Below are positions 1 through 7,859 of a stretch of DNA of 64,000 nucleotides, piece after piece (positions within the stretch are counted from its first letter, which is position 1; each line of letters begins with the position of its first letter). Both the position numbers and the translations under genes were made by a program. The stretch comes from Dawidia soli. Its GTDB lineage: Bacteria; Bacteroidota; Bacteroidia; Cytophagales; Cyclobacteriaceae. The DNA lies in NCBI RefSeq assembly GCF_018598185.1, contig NZ_JAHESC010000031.1, positions 1 to 64,000 on the forward strand. Reading direction: 5' to 3'. The notes under the pieces are model-generated. The model had not been told where the DNA came from. It searched no databases and saw nothing but the letters and a program-made list of their open reading frames with translations.

Positions 1-2
1 GG

Positions 3-71
3 CTCACGCCCGGAATTTACTATTTTCTTCGTACGCGGCAAGCCGCGGGGTATTTACCCGAACGTGAATAA
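3..71 (+). CDS. 3' end of a gene cut by the window edge (uncertain)
   Basis: An open frame runs from the window edge to a TAA at 69-71, immediately before a strong hairpin. The last residues (LTPGIYYFLRTRQAAGYLPERE) begin with a PGIYYF-like turn that recalls the end of T9SS sorting domains, but 22 residues are too few to decide. Frames 1 and 2 are also open for part of this stretch. The choice rests on the stop codon abutting the terminator. Confidence 0.3.
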   Translation, partial: LTPGIYYFLRTRQAAGYLPERE

Positions 72-99
72 AAAAGGCAGGTGATCCACCTGCCTTTTT
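71..99. terminator. Bidirectional intrinsic terminator
   Basis: Perfect 13-bp inverted repeat (71-83 with 87-99) around a 3-nt loop, starting with five A and ending with five T, so it can stop transcription from either side. It sits 3 nt beyond the stop of the minus-strand rtcB gene and directly after the plus-strand stop at 71. Confidence 0.85.
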
Positions 100-102
100 C
101 TT

Positions 103-1506
103 CTAATCTACTTCCTGGAACCGCTCATCGCCGCACATCCGCACGATACGCGGCATGAATGTTCCGAGGGTATCGACCAGGTCTTTCTGATACTCCATTA
201 CCTGGTGTATATTTTTATACGCCATCGGCGCTTCATCCAGACCCGAGCCGATCAGCTCCACTCCTTCACGTTGCAACATGGCTTTTACGGCCGCCGGCGA
301 GATGCTCGCTTTGGCCTTTGTTCGCGACATCAAACGACCTGCTCCATGCGACGCCGAGCTGATGGAAGCCGCCAGGCCCTTGCCCCGCACGATGAAGCCC
401 GGCGATGCCATGGACCCCGGTATAATTCCGAGTACCCCTTTGCCGGCTGGTGTAGCGCCTTTGCGGTGCACAATGATCTCGCGGCCCTGGGCGTCTTTTT
501 CCTTCCACGCGAAGTTATGGTGGTTCTCGATCATCGCGAGAGGCTTCTCACCCAACGCTACCGCCAGGCGGTCGTGGATCTGGTGGTGACACGCCGAAGC
601 ATAGTCACCGGCCAGGTTCATAGCCAGCCAGTATTCCTGGCCCGCTTCGGTATCGAGGCCGAGCCATGCCAGGTGTTTTGCCTCGGCCGGCAGCTTGCAG
701 AGGTTCATCGCCACGTCGGTATAATGCCGCGCAATGTTGGCGCCCAGGCCGCGCGAACCGGAGTGTGACAACACGGCCAGGTATTGACCCACGGGCACGT
801 TCAGCTCATGAATGGCGTTTGTGATCTCTACTACCCCGAACTCGACAAAGTGATTACCGCCGCCGGAAGAGCCTATCTGCTGCCACGCCCGGTCTTTCAG
901 TCCACGCAGTATATTCAGGTCCTGAAACTCCTTTCGTTCGAAGATGGCATCGTCTTGCGGCTTTTTGAACGTTGCCAGGCCGAACCGGGTGTTATCTACG
1001 AGCATCTTTTTAAAAGCGTCTGTCTTTTGCTGTAGCAAGGAGGTGGGCATGGTATACAGCGTCATGCACATACGGCATCCGATATCCACGCCCACGCCAT
1101 ACGGAATGACGGCATTGTGTGTCGCCAGCACGCCACCGATGGGCAGGCCGTACCCCTGATGCGCGTCCGGCATCAACGCTCCGCCTACCGTTACCGGCAG
1201 CTGCATCGCGGTTTGCATCTGACCCATGGCGCCCTGTTCGATACCTTCCGCACCGTAGACCGTATAAGCCTTTGGCGCTTCCAGGGAAATGATGGGATCC
1301 GCCGGCTGCAGCAGCTGGTTCGCCACGGCGCCGAGGTATTCATCTTGCTGGTAGGCCGCAGGATCGGCTACTACTTGTTTCAAAAGTGAAAGCTGATCTG
1401 CTGCGGACAAGGCGCTGAAGTTCTTTTCCATCGCCTGCAGGGCAAGGCCCAGTGCTTTTCCTTCTTCAAATCCCGCGCCTTTCAAATCGTTTCCTGTTAA
1501 GCTCAT
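103..1506 (-). CDS. rtcB: RtcB-family tRNA-splicing/RNA repair ligase
   Basis: RtcB joins RNA 2',3'-cyclic phosphate or 3'-phosphate ends to 5'-OH ends using GTP and Mn2+. The 467-residue protein has the usual length for the family. Visible signatures are GVGVDIGCRM (137-146, metal-binding Asp141 and Cys144), the metal-site segment GGGNHF (215-220), HSGSRG (248-253), ENHHNF (327-332) and SASHGAGR (384-391), whose His387 matches the histidine guanylylated in characterised RtcB enzymes. All key residues appear intact, so an active ligase is expected. No archease, RtcA or RtcR gene lies next to it in this window. It is a single gene, divergent from the WYL-PhyH gene across 167 bp, and ends at a terminator. 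Confidence 0.95.
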   Translation of the reverse strand: MSLTGNDLKGAGFEEGKALGLALQAMEKNFSALSAADQLSLLKQVVADPAAYQQDEYLGAVANQLLQPADPIISLEAPKAYTVYGAEGIEQGAMGQMQTAMQLPVTVGGALMPDAHQGYGLPIGGVLATHNAVIPYGVGVDIGCRMCMTLYTMPTSLLQQKTDAFKKMLVDNTRFGLATFKKPQDDAIFERKEFQDLNILRGLKDRAWQQIGSSGGGNHFVEFGVVEITNAIHELNVPVGQYLAVLSHSGSRGLGANIARHYTDVAMNLCKLPAEAKHLAWLGLDTEAGQEYWLAMNLAGDYASACHHQIHDRLAVALGEKPLAMIENHHNFAWKEKDAQGREIIVHRKGATPAGKGVLGIIPGSMASPGFIVRGKGLAASISSASHGAGRLMSRTKAKASISPAAVKAMLQREGVELIGSGLDEAPMAYKNIHQVMEYQKDLVDTLGTFMPRIVRMCGDERFQEVD

Positions 1507-1673
1507 CGTAGTGCTTGTTTATGTATGACAAATATCGCAATCTCCCGGCAAAGGTGTGTTTGTAAACCTTCTGCCTGAAAACCCGTTTGATGATGCAAAG
1601 CTGAGGGACCCCTGCGCAGCCTTTTTGCGTAGTGAAAATTTCTCTTTCTTTAGTTAAAAATTTAGAGGTCACT

Positions 1674-3413
1674 ATGCCTGTTAATCGCAATGCCTTGATC
1701 CGGTTTCGCACGATCGACACCTGCCTGCGCAACCGGTACCGTCGCTGGACGCTGGAGGACCTGGTCGACGCCTGCTCGGAAGCTCTCTACGAATACGAAG
1801 GAATTGACAAAGGCGTAAGCCGGCGCACGGTGCAAATGGACATCCAGCTGATGCGCAGCGACAAGCTGGGTTACAACGCACCCATTATTGTCTCCGAGAA
1901 GAAATATTATACCTACGAAGACCCGGAATATTCCATCACCAACAGTCCCCTGACGGACGAGGACCTGGGTCGCCTGACCGAGGCGGTGGACATCCTGCGT
2001 CAGTTTAAAGGCTTCAGCCATTTTAACGACCTGGGGGGTATGGTGCAGCGGTTGGAAAACAAGATCCGTTCCGCCAAAACCAATCAGGCCCCGGTCATTG
2101 ACTTTGAAAAGAATGACAACCTGAAAGGTCTGGAGCACATCGACACGCTCTACCAGGCGATCATTAACAAATGTGCCGTCACGCTGACGTACCAATCTTT
2201 TAAGGCGCGCGAAGCTTCGGTCTTTCCTTTCCATGCGTATTATCTGAAAGAGTACCGCAACCGTTGGTTTGTGCTGGGCGTGCGGAAGAAAAGCGAACCT
2301 TTGTTGAACCTGGCACTGGACCGGATCATCGCGATCGAAGATTGCAAAGTAACGTACGTGTCGTCCGGCAGCTTCAACCTGCATGAGCATTTCCGCCATG
2401 TGATCGGCGTCAGCGTAAGCCCCGGTGTGCCGACGGAACGGGTGGTGCTCAAGTTTGACCGGCAGACGTTCCCCTACGTTCAAACCAAGCCGCTCCACCA
2501 CTCGCAGGAGATCATCGAATCGCCCACCGGCGAGCCGCTGGTATCACTCCAGGTCCAACCCAATTTCGAGCTGGAACGGGAGCTCCTGGGATACGGTGAC
2601 CGGGTGCAGGTATTGGAACCCGCACGTCTGAAGCGGCGCATCCGCGACATCCTGACCAATGCACTGGATTCCTATATCTACGAGTTCAATACAAAATCGC
2701 TTCAAAACAATCTGCAACGATTCATTCACCGCGGTTCGACCACCTTGCACCATATATATCGCAGGAAAGAAGTCGACAAAATCCGGAACACGATCTACCT
2801 GTACCTGAAAGCAGCCGGTACCAGCACCGACAGCTATGCCATCCGGCACGTGTTGAAGGAGATCCCGGCGCTCAAACCCATGCTCTTTACGCCTAACCTG
2901 CTGGAGGTAGTAAAAAAGATCAATCCGGACCTGTTCCTGACCAAAGCGATCTTCTTTGACAAGTCGCCCGAGGCCAACTGGTATGTTACCTGGCACCAGG
3001 ACACGACGATCAACGTCACGGATAAGATCACAACGGAAGGCTTTACGGGCTGGACACGCAAGAACGATGTACACGGCGTAAACCCACCGGAAGAGATATT
3101 AAAAGATACCGTCACGCTGCGCATCCACCTCGACGACACCGACGAGACAAACGGTGCGTTACAGATATTACCCGGCTCACATCACAAGAAGCTCTCGGAT
3201 GATGAGATCAAATTCCTGACGCAGAACAGTGTGCCTCAGCATTGTGACATACCGGCAGGCGGCGTGCACGTTATGCGCCCCTTGCTGCTCCACGCGTCGT
3301 CAAAAGCCACGCAAGGCAGACACCGGCGCGTTATACACCTGGAATTCAACAGCATGACATTGCCTAACGGGCTCACGTGGGCTGAGAAATATGACCTATG
3401 GAAAAACGCGTAG
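1674..3413 (+). CDS. WYL-domain transcription regulator fused to a PhyH-like Fe(II)/2-oxoglutarate dioxygenase
   Basis: One uninterrupted frame encodes two proteins that are normally separate. Residues 1-85 form the winged-helix DNA-binding part typical of Bacteroidota WYL regulators (starting MPVNRNALIRF). About 150-225 is the WYL ligand-sensing core (NRWFVLGV near 195-202), followed by a WYL C-terminal extension to about 336. From about 345 to 579 the protein is a phytanoyl-CoA-dioxygenase-like oxygenase with the iron triad His441-x-Asp443 (WHQD) and His540 (LLHASS), and a 2-oxoglutarate-binding Arg near 551-552 (HRRVIHLEF). The ATG at 1674 is preferred to a GTG at 1632 because MPVNRN is the usual family start. 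The following cyclase gene begins 16 nt before this stop, so the two are surely co-transcribed. The oxygenase half may act on a substrate whose product or precursor is sensed by the WYL half; that is inference. A lost stop codon between formerly separate genes is the other explanation. Confidence 0.88.
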   Translation: MPVNRNALIRFRTIDTCLRNRYRRWTLEDLVDACSEALYEYEGIDKGVSRRTVQMDIQLMRSDKLGYNAPIIVSEKKYYTYEDPEYSITNSPLTDEDLGRLTEAVDILRQFKGFSHFNDLGGMVQRLENKIRSAKTNQAPVIDFEKNDNLKGLEHIDTLYQAIINKCAVTLTYQSFKAREASVFPFHAYYLKEYRNRWFVLGVRKKSEPLLNLALDRIIAIEDCKVTYVSSGSFNLHEHFRHVIGVSVSPGVPTERVVLKFDRQTFPYVQTKPLHHSQEIIESPTGEPLVSLQVQPNFELERELLGYGDRVQVLEPARLKRRIRDILTNALDSYIYEFNTKSLQNNLQRFIHRGSTTLHHIYRRKEVDKIRNTIYLYLKAAGTSTDSYAIRHVLKEIPALKPMLFTPNLLEVVKKINPDLFLTKAIFFDKSPEANWYVTWHQDTTINVTDKITTEGFTGWTRKNDVHGVNPPEEILKDTVTLRIHLDDTDETNGALQILPGSHHKKLSDDEIKFLTQNSVPQHCDIPAGGVHVMRPLLLHASSKATQGRHRRVIHLEFNSMTLPNGLTWAEKYDLWKNA

Positions 3414-4285
3414 CATTCGACTTTGAGATCTTCTTTACCAACGGCGGTGGTATAAAAGGAGAAGGGTTTCGCCTGGATATTGCTGGGGACGACATCAGCG
3501 ATCAGGCCCTGGCCGACTATATAGTAGCCGACATGCGGCTGCTGATGGTGGGCGAAACAAAGATCCTCAACAAACAGATCCTGACGGAGCCGCACAAACG
3601 CAAAGCCATTGACGCTGCTACGCGCGGGCCGTTGCTTATCGACCTGAGCCACACCATCGAGCATGGGTTGGTAACGTATAAAGGATTGCCCGCTCCCGTG
3701 ATCTGCGACTACCTCAGCCGCGCGGAGTCGCGGGAGCGTTATGCTCCGGGCACGGAATTCCAGATCGCCAGGATCGACATGGTCGCGAATACCGGTACAT
3801 ACCTGGACTGCCCGTTCCACCGCTTCGAACATGGTAAAGATCTGTCGGAGATCACGCTGGAAAGTTTTACCGACCTGGACGGCATTGTTATTTCCGTTCC
3901 CCATAGCGAAACACTGGCGGTCACGCTCGACCACGTACGCCACCACGAGATCCGTCGCCGCGCAGTATTGATCCACACCGGCTGGGCCGAACATTGGAAT
4001 ACGGAAAAGTATTACGAGCACCATCCCTATGTTACCCCCGAGGCGGCTGCTTACCTGCGCGACTGCAACGTGGCCCTGGTGGGTATCGATTCACACAACA
4101 TCGATAACACCGCCGGCAACGACCGCCCGGTACACACCACGTTGCTGGGCGCCGACATCCTCATTGTCGAGCACCTTTGCAACCTGCACCTTTTACCACA
4201 CGAAGGCTTTACTTTCAGCGCCGTGCCGCCGAGGTTCAAAGGCGTGGGTACCTTTCCCGTACGGGCCATGGCCAAGGTACGCTGA
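3398..4285 (+). CDS. Cyclase-family (KynB-like) metal-dependent hydrolase with N-terminal extension
   Basis: Residues about 75-295 match the PF04199 cyclase family, whose members hydrolyse amides or esters such as N-formylkynurenine. The metal-site signature is present as NTGTYLDCPFHRF (131-143), where the canonical form is HxGTHxDxPxHF; the two usual His positions carry Asn131 and Tyr135 while Asp137 and His141 remain. DSHNID (231-236) and the late EHL (258-260) are also family-like. Residues 1-65 form an extra domain (starting FDFEIFFTNGGGI) that I do not recognise by name. The gene overlaps the WYL-PhyH gene by 16 nt and converges on the MscS gene 6 bp later. The substrate cannot be inferred; a kynurenine role is unsupported because no other kyn gene is nearby. 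Confidence 0.85.
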   Translation: MEKRVAFDFEIFFTNGGGIKGEGFRLDIAGDDISDQALADYIVADMRLLMVGETKILNKQILTEPHKRKAIDAATRGPLLIDLSHTIEHGLVTYKGLPAPVICDYLSRAESRERYAPGTEFQIARIDMVANTGTYLDCPFHRFEHGKDLSEITLESFTDLDGIVISVPHSETLAVTLDHVRHHEIRRRAVLIHTGWAEHWNTEKYYEHHPYVTPEAAAYLRDCNVALVGIDSHNIDNTAGNDRPVHTTLLGADILIVEHLCNLHLLPHEGFTFSAVPPRFKGVGTFPVRAMAKVR

Positions 4286-4291
4286 GGTGTA

Positions 4292-5407
4292 TTATACCAG
4301 CGAGCTTTTCAGGGCAGCCTGGTTTGCCGTGCTCTCGTCTACCCGCCGTTTTGGCAAGGCATCCGGATAATGCTGCGTAATAAACGCGATCATGCGCTCG
4401 CGCACGATGCAACGCAGGTCAAAGGCATTGCCGGAGGTGGCTGCGCTTACCAGGATGCGGAGCTGCATCGTTGTTTCGGTTGCATCGGTCACTTGTACGA
4501 CGGCGGTGCGGCCGTCCCACAACACCCGGGCGTCTTCCTGTGCCAGGATCTTTGCTAGTTCCAGGCGCACGGCGTCTACCGGCAAGGTATAATCTACAGA
4601 CAGAAACACGGTGCCCAGCAGGTCCGACGATGTGCGGGTCCAGTTCTGAAACGGCTTCTCGAGAAAGTAAGAGATCGGCACGATCAGGCGGCGCGCATCC
4701 CAGATGCGCAGTACGACATAGGTAAGGGTGATCTCTTCGACGCGTCCCCACTCGCCTTCCACGATCACGACATCGTCCAGGCGGATGGGCTGTGTAAAGG
4801 CGATCTGCAAACCCGCCAGCAGGTTGGCGATCGACTTCTGCGCTGCAAAGCCGATGATCACGCTGGCGATACCCGCCGAGGCGATCAGGCTCGTGCCGAG
4901 CTCGCGCACGCGTGCGAAGCTCATGAGCATCACGGCCAGTGCAATGAGCACGATGAACACGGTGCCGATCTTCTGCAGGAAATCGATCTGCGTCCGGATC
5001 TTGCGTTCGTTCAGGTTGTTGGCCGTTTGTATATCAAACCGCTCGTAGAGCGCGTCACGAACGAATTCCGTGATCTTGATCAGCAATCCGGCCAATGCAG
5101 CGATCAGCAACAGATAGGTGATCTTGCTGACGTAGTAGTTGCTGATGTTGTGAAAGTACATGAACTGTTGCGCCACGATCAGGCCGATGACGGTGATCAG
5201 CAATCGAAACGGAACGCTGAGGCGTTTGTGGATGAGCGCGTATGACGATCCCGAGATACGCTTTACCAACACCGACACCAGCTTGAACAACAGGTAGCTT
5301 CCCAGAAAGACTCCGACCACTGTGCCGAAGAGTATCAGCAGGTTGTAAACATCGTGTTTAAAATTGGAAAAGAGCGTGGTAATATCCAGCATGACGAGAG
5401 AACTCAT
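4292..5407 (-). CDS. MscS-family mechanosensitive ion channel
   Basis: A 371-residue inner-membrane protein with about four hydrophobic segments in its first 190 residues, followed by the MscS pore-lining helix and beta domain (GFAAQKSIANLLAGLQIAF, then RLDDVV and GRVEEITLTYVVLRIWD), and an alpha/beta C-terminal domain. Such channels release small osmolytes when membrane tension rises. The start could be 5407 (MSSLVM) or 5392 (MLDITT); homologues vary. It converges with the cyclase gene with only 6 bp between stop codons and no clear terminator. It is one of two MscS paralogues in the window (see 23976-25070), and the two have little obvious similarity outside the core. Confidence 0.93.
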   Translation of the reverse strand: MSSLVMLDITTLFSNFKHDVYNLLILFGTVVGVFLGSYLLFKLVSVLVKRISGSSYALIHKRLSVPFRLLITVIGLIVAQQFMYFHNISNYYVSKITYLLLIAALAGLLIKITEFVRDALYERFDIQTANNLNERKIRTQIDFLQKIGTVFIVLIALAVMLMSFARVRELGTSLIASAGIASVIIGFAAQKSIANLLAGLQIAFTQPIRLDDVVIVEGEWGRVEEITLTYVVLRIWDARRLIVPISYFLEKPFQNWTRTSSDLLGTVFLSVDYTLPVDAVRLELAKILAQEDARVLWDGRTAVVQVTDATETTMQLRILVSAATSGNAFDLRCIVRERMIAFITQHYPDALPKRRVDESTANQAALKSSLV

Positions 5408-5510
5408 TTTTATGCAAAAGGTTTAAGCCTAAAAAAGAATGCCGGGACAACACGCCGAAGGTACGGCATTACCGCCTTTTGGAAAAGAAAAAACTATGCT
5501 TCAGGTTGCG

Positions 5511-6665
5511 TTATGCGTCGAGCGACCGCTGATAGCGGAAAAACCGTTGCGAGATCGGTATCAGCATGAAACCGGCAAGGCCGAATGCGACGAAGGATAC
5601 GCGTAGGTTAAATGCGTGGGCGATGTAGCCAATCAGTGGCGGGCCGATAAATACACCGGCGATGCCGTAGGTGGTGATGATCGAGATTGCCATGCCGGGA
5701 GAATATTTGCGCGATCCGGATGCCAGCGTGTAGGTCAGGGGAATAACGGCGGCTGTGCCGAGGCCTACCAGACAGAAGCCGATCAAGGATGGCCAGAACA
5801 TCGGAAATGCGATGGCCAAGGTAATGCCTACCACGACGACGGAAGCGCTCATGATATACGTACGGGTCATGCCGATTGCCTCCACAATTCGGTCAGAAGC
5901 AAAGCGCGACAAGGCCATGCAGATCATAAAGCTGAGATAACCCAGGGTGAAAATTTCTTCGTGTACAACTTCTTTGAAATATATACCACTCCAATCGAAC
6001 ATACCGCCTTCGCACACGGATGCAAAGAAGACCATGAGGCCGAGGTACATGATGTAGGGGTCGGGCTTGCTCAGCACAAGACGATTGCCCGACGTGGAGC
6101 GATCATTCCGGATGAGGAAGCGATACGAAAAGGCCGTCACCAGCAACGCCAGTACAGCCACGTACGACAACTGTTTGCCGATGGATACTTCCCGGGCCAA
6201 ACACGTCGTCGTGATACAAATACCGACAATGCCGCCGGTGCTCCACAAGCCGTGGAAAGAGCCGTTGATCTTGCGTTGAAAGAGTTGTTGCAGTCCGAGG
6301 GCCTGTGTATTGGCCGAAATATTGAGCATGCGCAAGCTGAACGCAAAGAGGCAGATCGATGCTACCAGCGCGACGCTGGTAGTTGCCCAGCCGATACACG
6401 CGAGCGCAACCGATAGCATGACAAATCCTGCGGCCAATGGAATGCGGCTGTCATACCGTGATACCAGCCAGCCGGAAATAGGCAGGCCGATGAGCGAGCT
6501 GATGGGCATAAAGATCAGGATCGTACCCAGCTCGGCTTCATTATAGTGAAAGTTATTCTTGATTGTCGGAATACGCGACGCCCAGGTCGAAAAACAAATG
6601 CCCGATAGAAAAAAGAAAATGCTTAGAAAAACCCGATTCTTATCCTTTGCCTCCATACTCATCAT
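5511..6665 (-). CDS. MFS transporter (YbjJ-like group)
   Basis: A 384-residue polytopic protein with about 12 hydrophobic segments. The N-terminal pattern (CFSTWASRIPTIKNNF, then SGWLVSRYDSR in the loop after helix 2) matches the major facilitator superfamily and looks closest to the YbjJ-like carriers. The substrate cannot be told. Three ATG codons lie at the start (6665, 6662, 6656); the first is given. The gene is 42 bp downstream of the vWA gene on the same strand and could be read through from that operon, but the gap breaks the tight overlap pattern seen there, so membership in that system is doubtful. Confidence 0.88.
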   Translation of the reverse strand: MMSMEAKDKNRVFLSIFFFLSGICFSTWASRIPTIKNNFHYNEAELGTILIFMPISSLIGLPISGWLVSRYDSRIPLAAGFVMLSVALACIGWATTSVALVASICLFAFSLRMLNISANTQALGLQQLFQRKINGSFHGLWSTGGIVGICITTTCLAREVSIGKQLSYVAVLALLVTAFSYRFLIRNDRSTSGNRLVLSKPDPYIMYLGLMVFFASVCEGGMFDWSGIYFKEVVHEEIFTLGYLSFMICMALSRFASDRIVEAIGMTRTYIMSASVVVVGITLAIAFPMFWPSLIGFCLVGLGTAAVIPLTYTLASGSRKYSPGMAISIITTYGIAGVFIGPPLIGYIAHAFNLRVSFVAFGLAGFMLIPISQRFFRYQRSLDA

Positions 6666-6707
6666 TCCGCCGCAAATATCCGGCGTTCGAGTATAATATC
6701 CAATCGC

Positions 6708-7859
6708 TTAGTGTTTTGTAACCAATTCTTCTTTCGCGGCCCAGAGCGCGATGTCCTGCTTGCTCAACGCCGCGGCCATCATGTCGGGAAATTTGTCGGG
6801 GGTGCAAGCAAACACCGGGATGCCGAGTGTTGCCATATAGGCGGCGTTACCATGATCGTAGGAAGGAGCTCCTTCGTCGTTTAGCGCCAGCAGCACAATC
6901 ACTTGTACGCCCGCTTCCACCAATCCGCGAGCACGCTTGCGCATGTCAGCTGCATCTCCGCCTTCGTACAAATCTGTAATCAACACCAATACCGTATCGG
7001 CCGGTCGCTGAATGATCTGCTGGCAATATGTCAGCGCGCGGTTGATGTCTGTGCCCCCGCCCAGCTGTACACCAAATAACAGCTCGACGGGATCCTGCAA
7101 CTCATCGGAAAGATCGACCACGTTGGTATCAAACACCACCATGCGTGTTTGAATCGCCGGTATAGATGCCATGACGGCGCCAAATATACCGGAGTAGATG
7201 ACCGAGGTGCCCATCGACCCGCTTTGATCCAGACACAAGACAACATCCTTCAACGAACGCCGCCGCTTGCCATAGCCAATGCGCTCTTCGGGAATGATGG
7301 TTTTATAGGCCGGCTGATAGTGTTTCAGGTTTTTGAGAATCGTGCTGTGCCAGTTGATTTCGTTGTGGCGAGGCCGCCGGTTGCGCGCGGCCCGGTTCAG
7401 GCTTCCGGTGATCGCCTGCTGCGTCGGCTGTAGCAGTTTCTTCATCAGTGCCTCCACGACCTGACGTACCACTTGTCGCGCGGTATCTTTGGTCTTTGCC
7501 GGAATAACACGGCTTAGCGACATCAGTGTCGCCACCAAGTGCACATCCGGTTCGACATTCTCCAACATCTCCTTTTCCAACAGCATGGAGGTAAGGTTAA
7601 GGCGCTTGAAAGCATCCTGCTGCATCACGCGCACCACGGTGTTGGGAAAATAGGTACGAATGTCACCAAGCCAGCGGCTGATGTTAGGCGACGACGGTCC
7701 GAGACCACCTTGCTTCTCTGCATCGTAGAGTGCCTCCAGGGTACTATCGATCTGCAAGTTTATACCCGTCAGCGTCACGCCGGTGCCGTCGTTCTCATTT
7801 GCCCCGAGCACCATGCGCCACCGTTCCAGGTGTGCTGTTGTTTTTTCGTTCTCTTCCAT
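6708..7859 (-). CDS. vWA-domain protein of a MoxR/vWA cassette (CoxE-like)
   Basis: 383 residues. The first 200 are a helical region; the C-terminal half is a von Willebrand A domain with a full metal-ion-dependent adhesion site: DQSGS (211-215), the GGGTDINR threonine (about 270) and a later Asp in ITDLYEGGD. Such proteins act in the cytoplasm with MoxR AAA+ ATPases, with the vWA domain thought to bind substrate or partner proteins as an adaptor. It is the last gene of the SWIM-DUF5691-MoxR-DUF5682-vWA run. Its ATG (7859) shares one base with the TGA of DUF5682, so translation is coupled; a GTG at 7862 is also possible. The link to MoxR is supported by context; its client is unknown. Confidence 0.9.
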   Translation of the reverse strand: MEENEKTTAHLERWRMVLGANENDGTGVTLTGINLQIDSTLEALYDAEKQGGLGPSSPNISRWLGDIRTYFPNTVVRVMQQDAFKRLNLTSMLLEKEMLENVEPDVHLVATLMSLSRVIPAKTKDTARQVVRQVVEALMKKLLQPTQQAITGSLNRAARNRRPRHNEINWHSTILKNLKHYQPAYKTIIPEERIGYGKRRRSLKDVVLCLDQSGSMGTSVIYSGIFGAVMASIPAIQTRMVVFDTNVVDLSDELQDPVELLFGVQLGGGTDINRALTYCQQIIQRPADTVLVLITDLYEGGDAADMRKRARGLVEAGVQVIVLLALNDEGAPSYDHGNAAYMATLGIPVFACTPDKFPDMMAAALSKQDIALWAAKEELVTKH

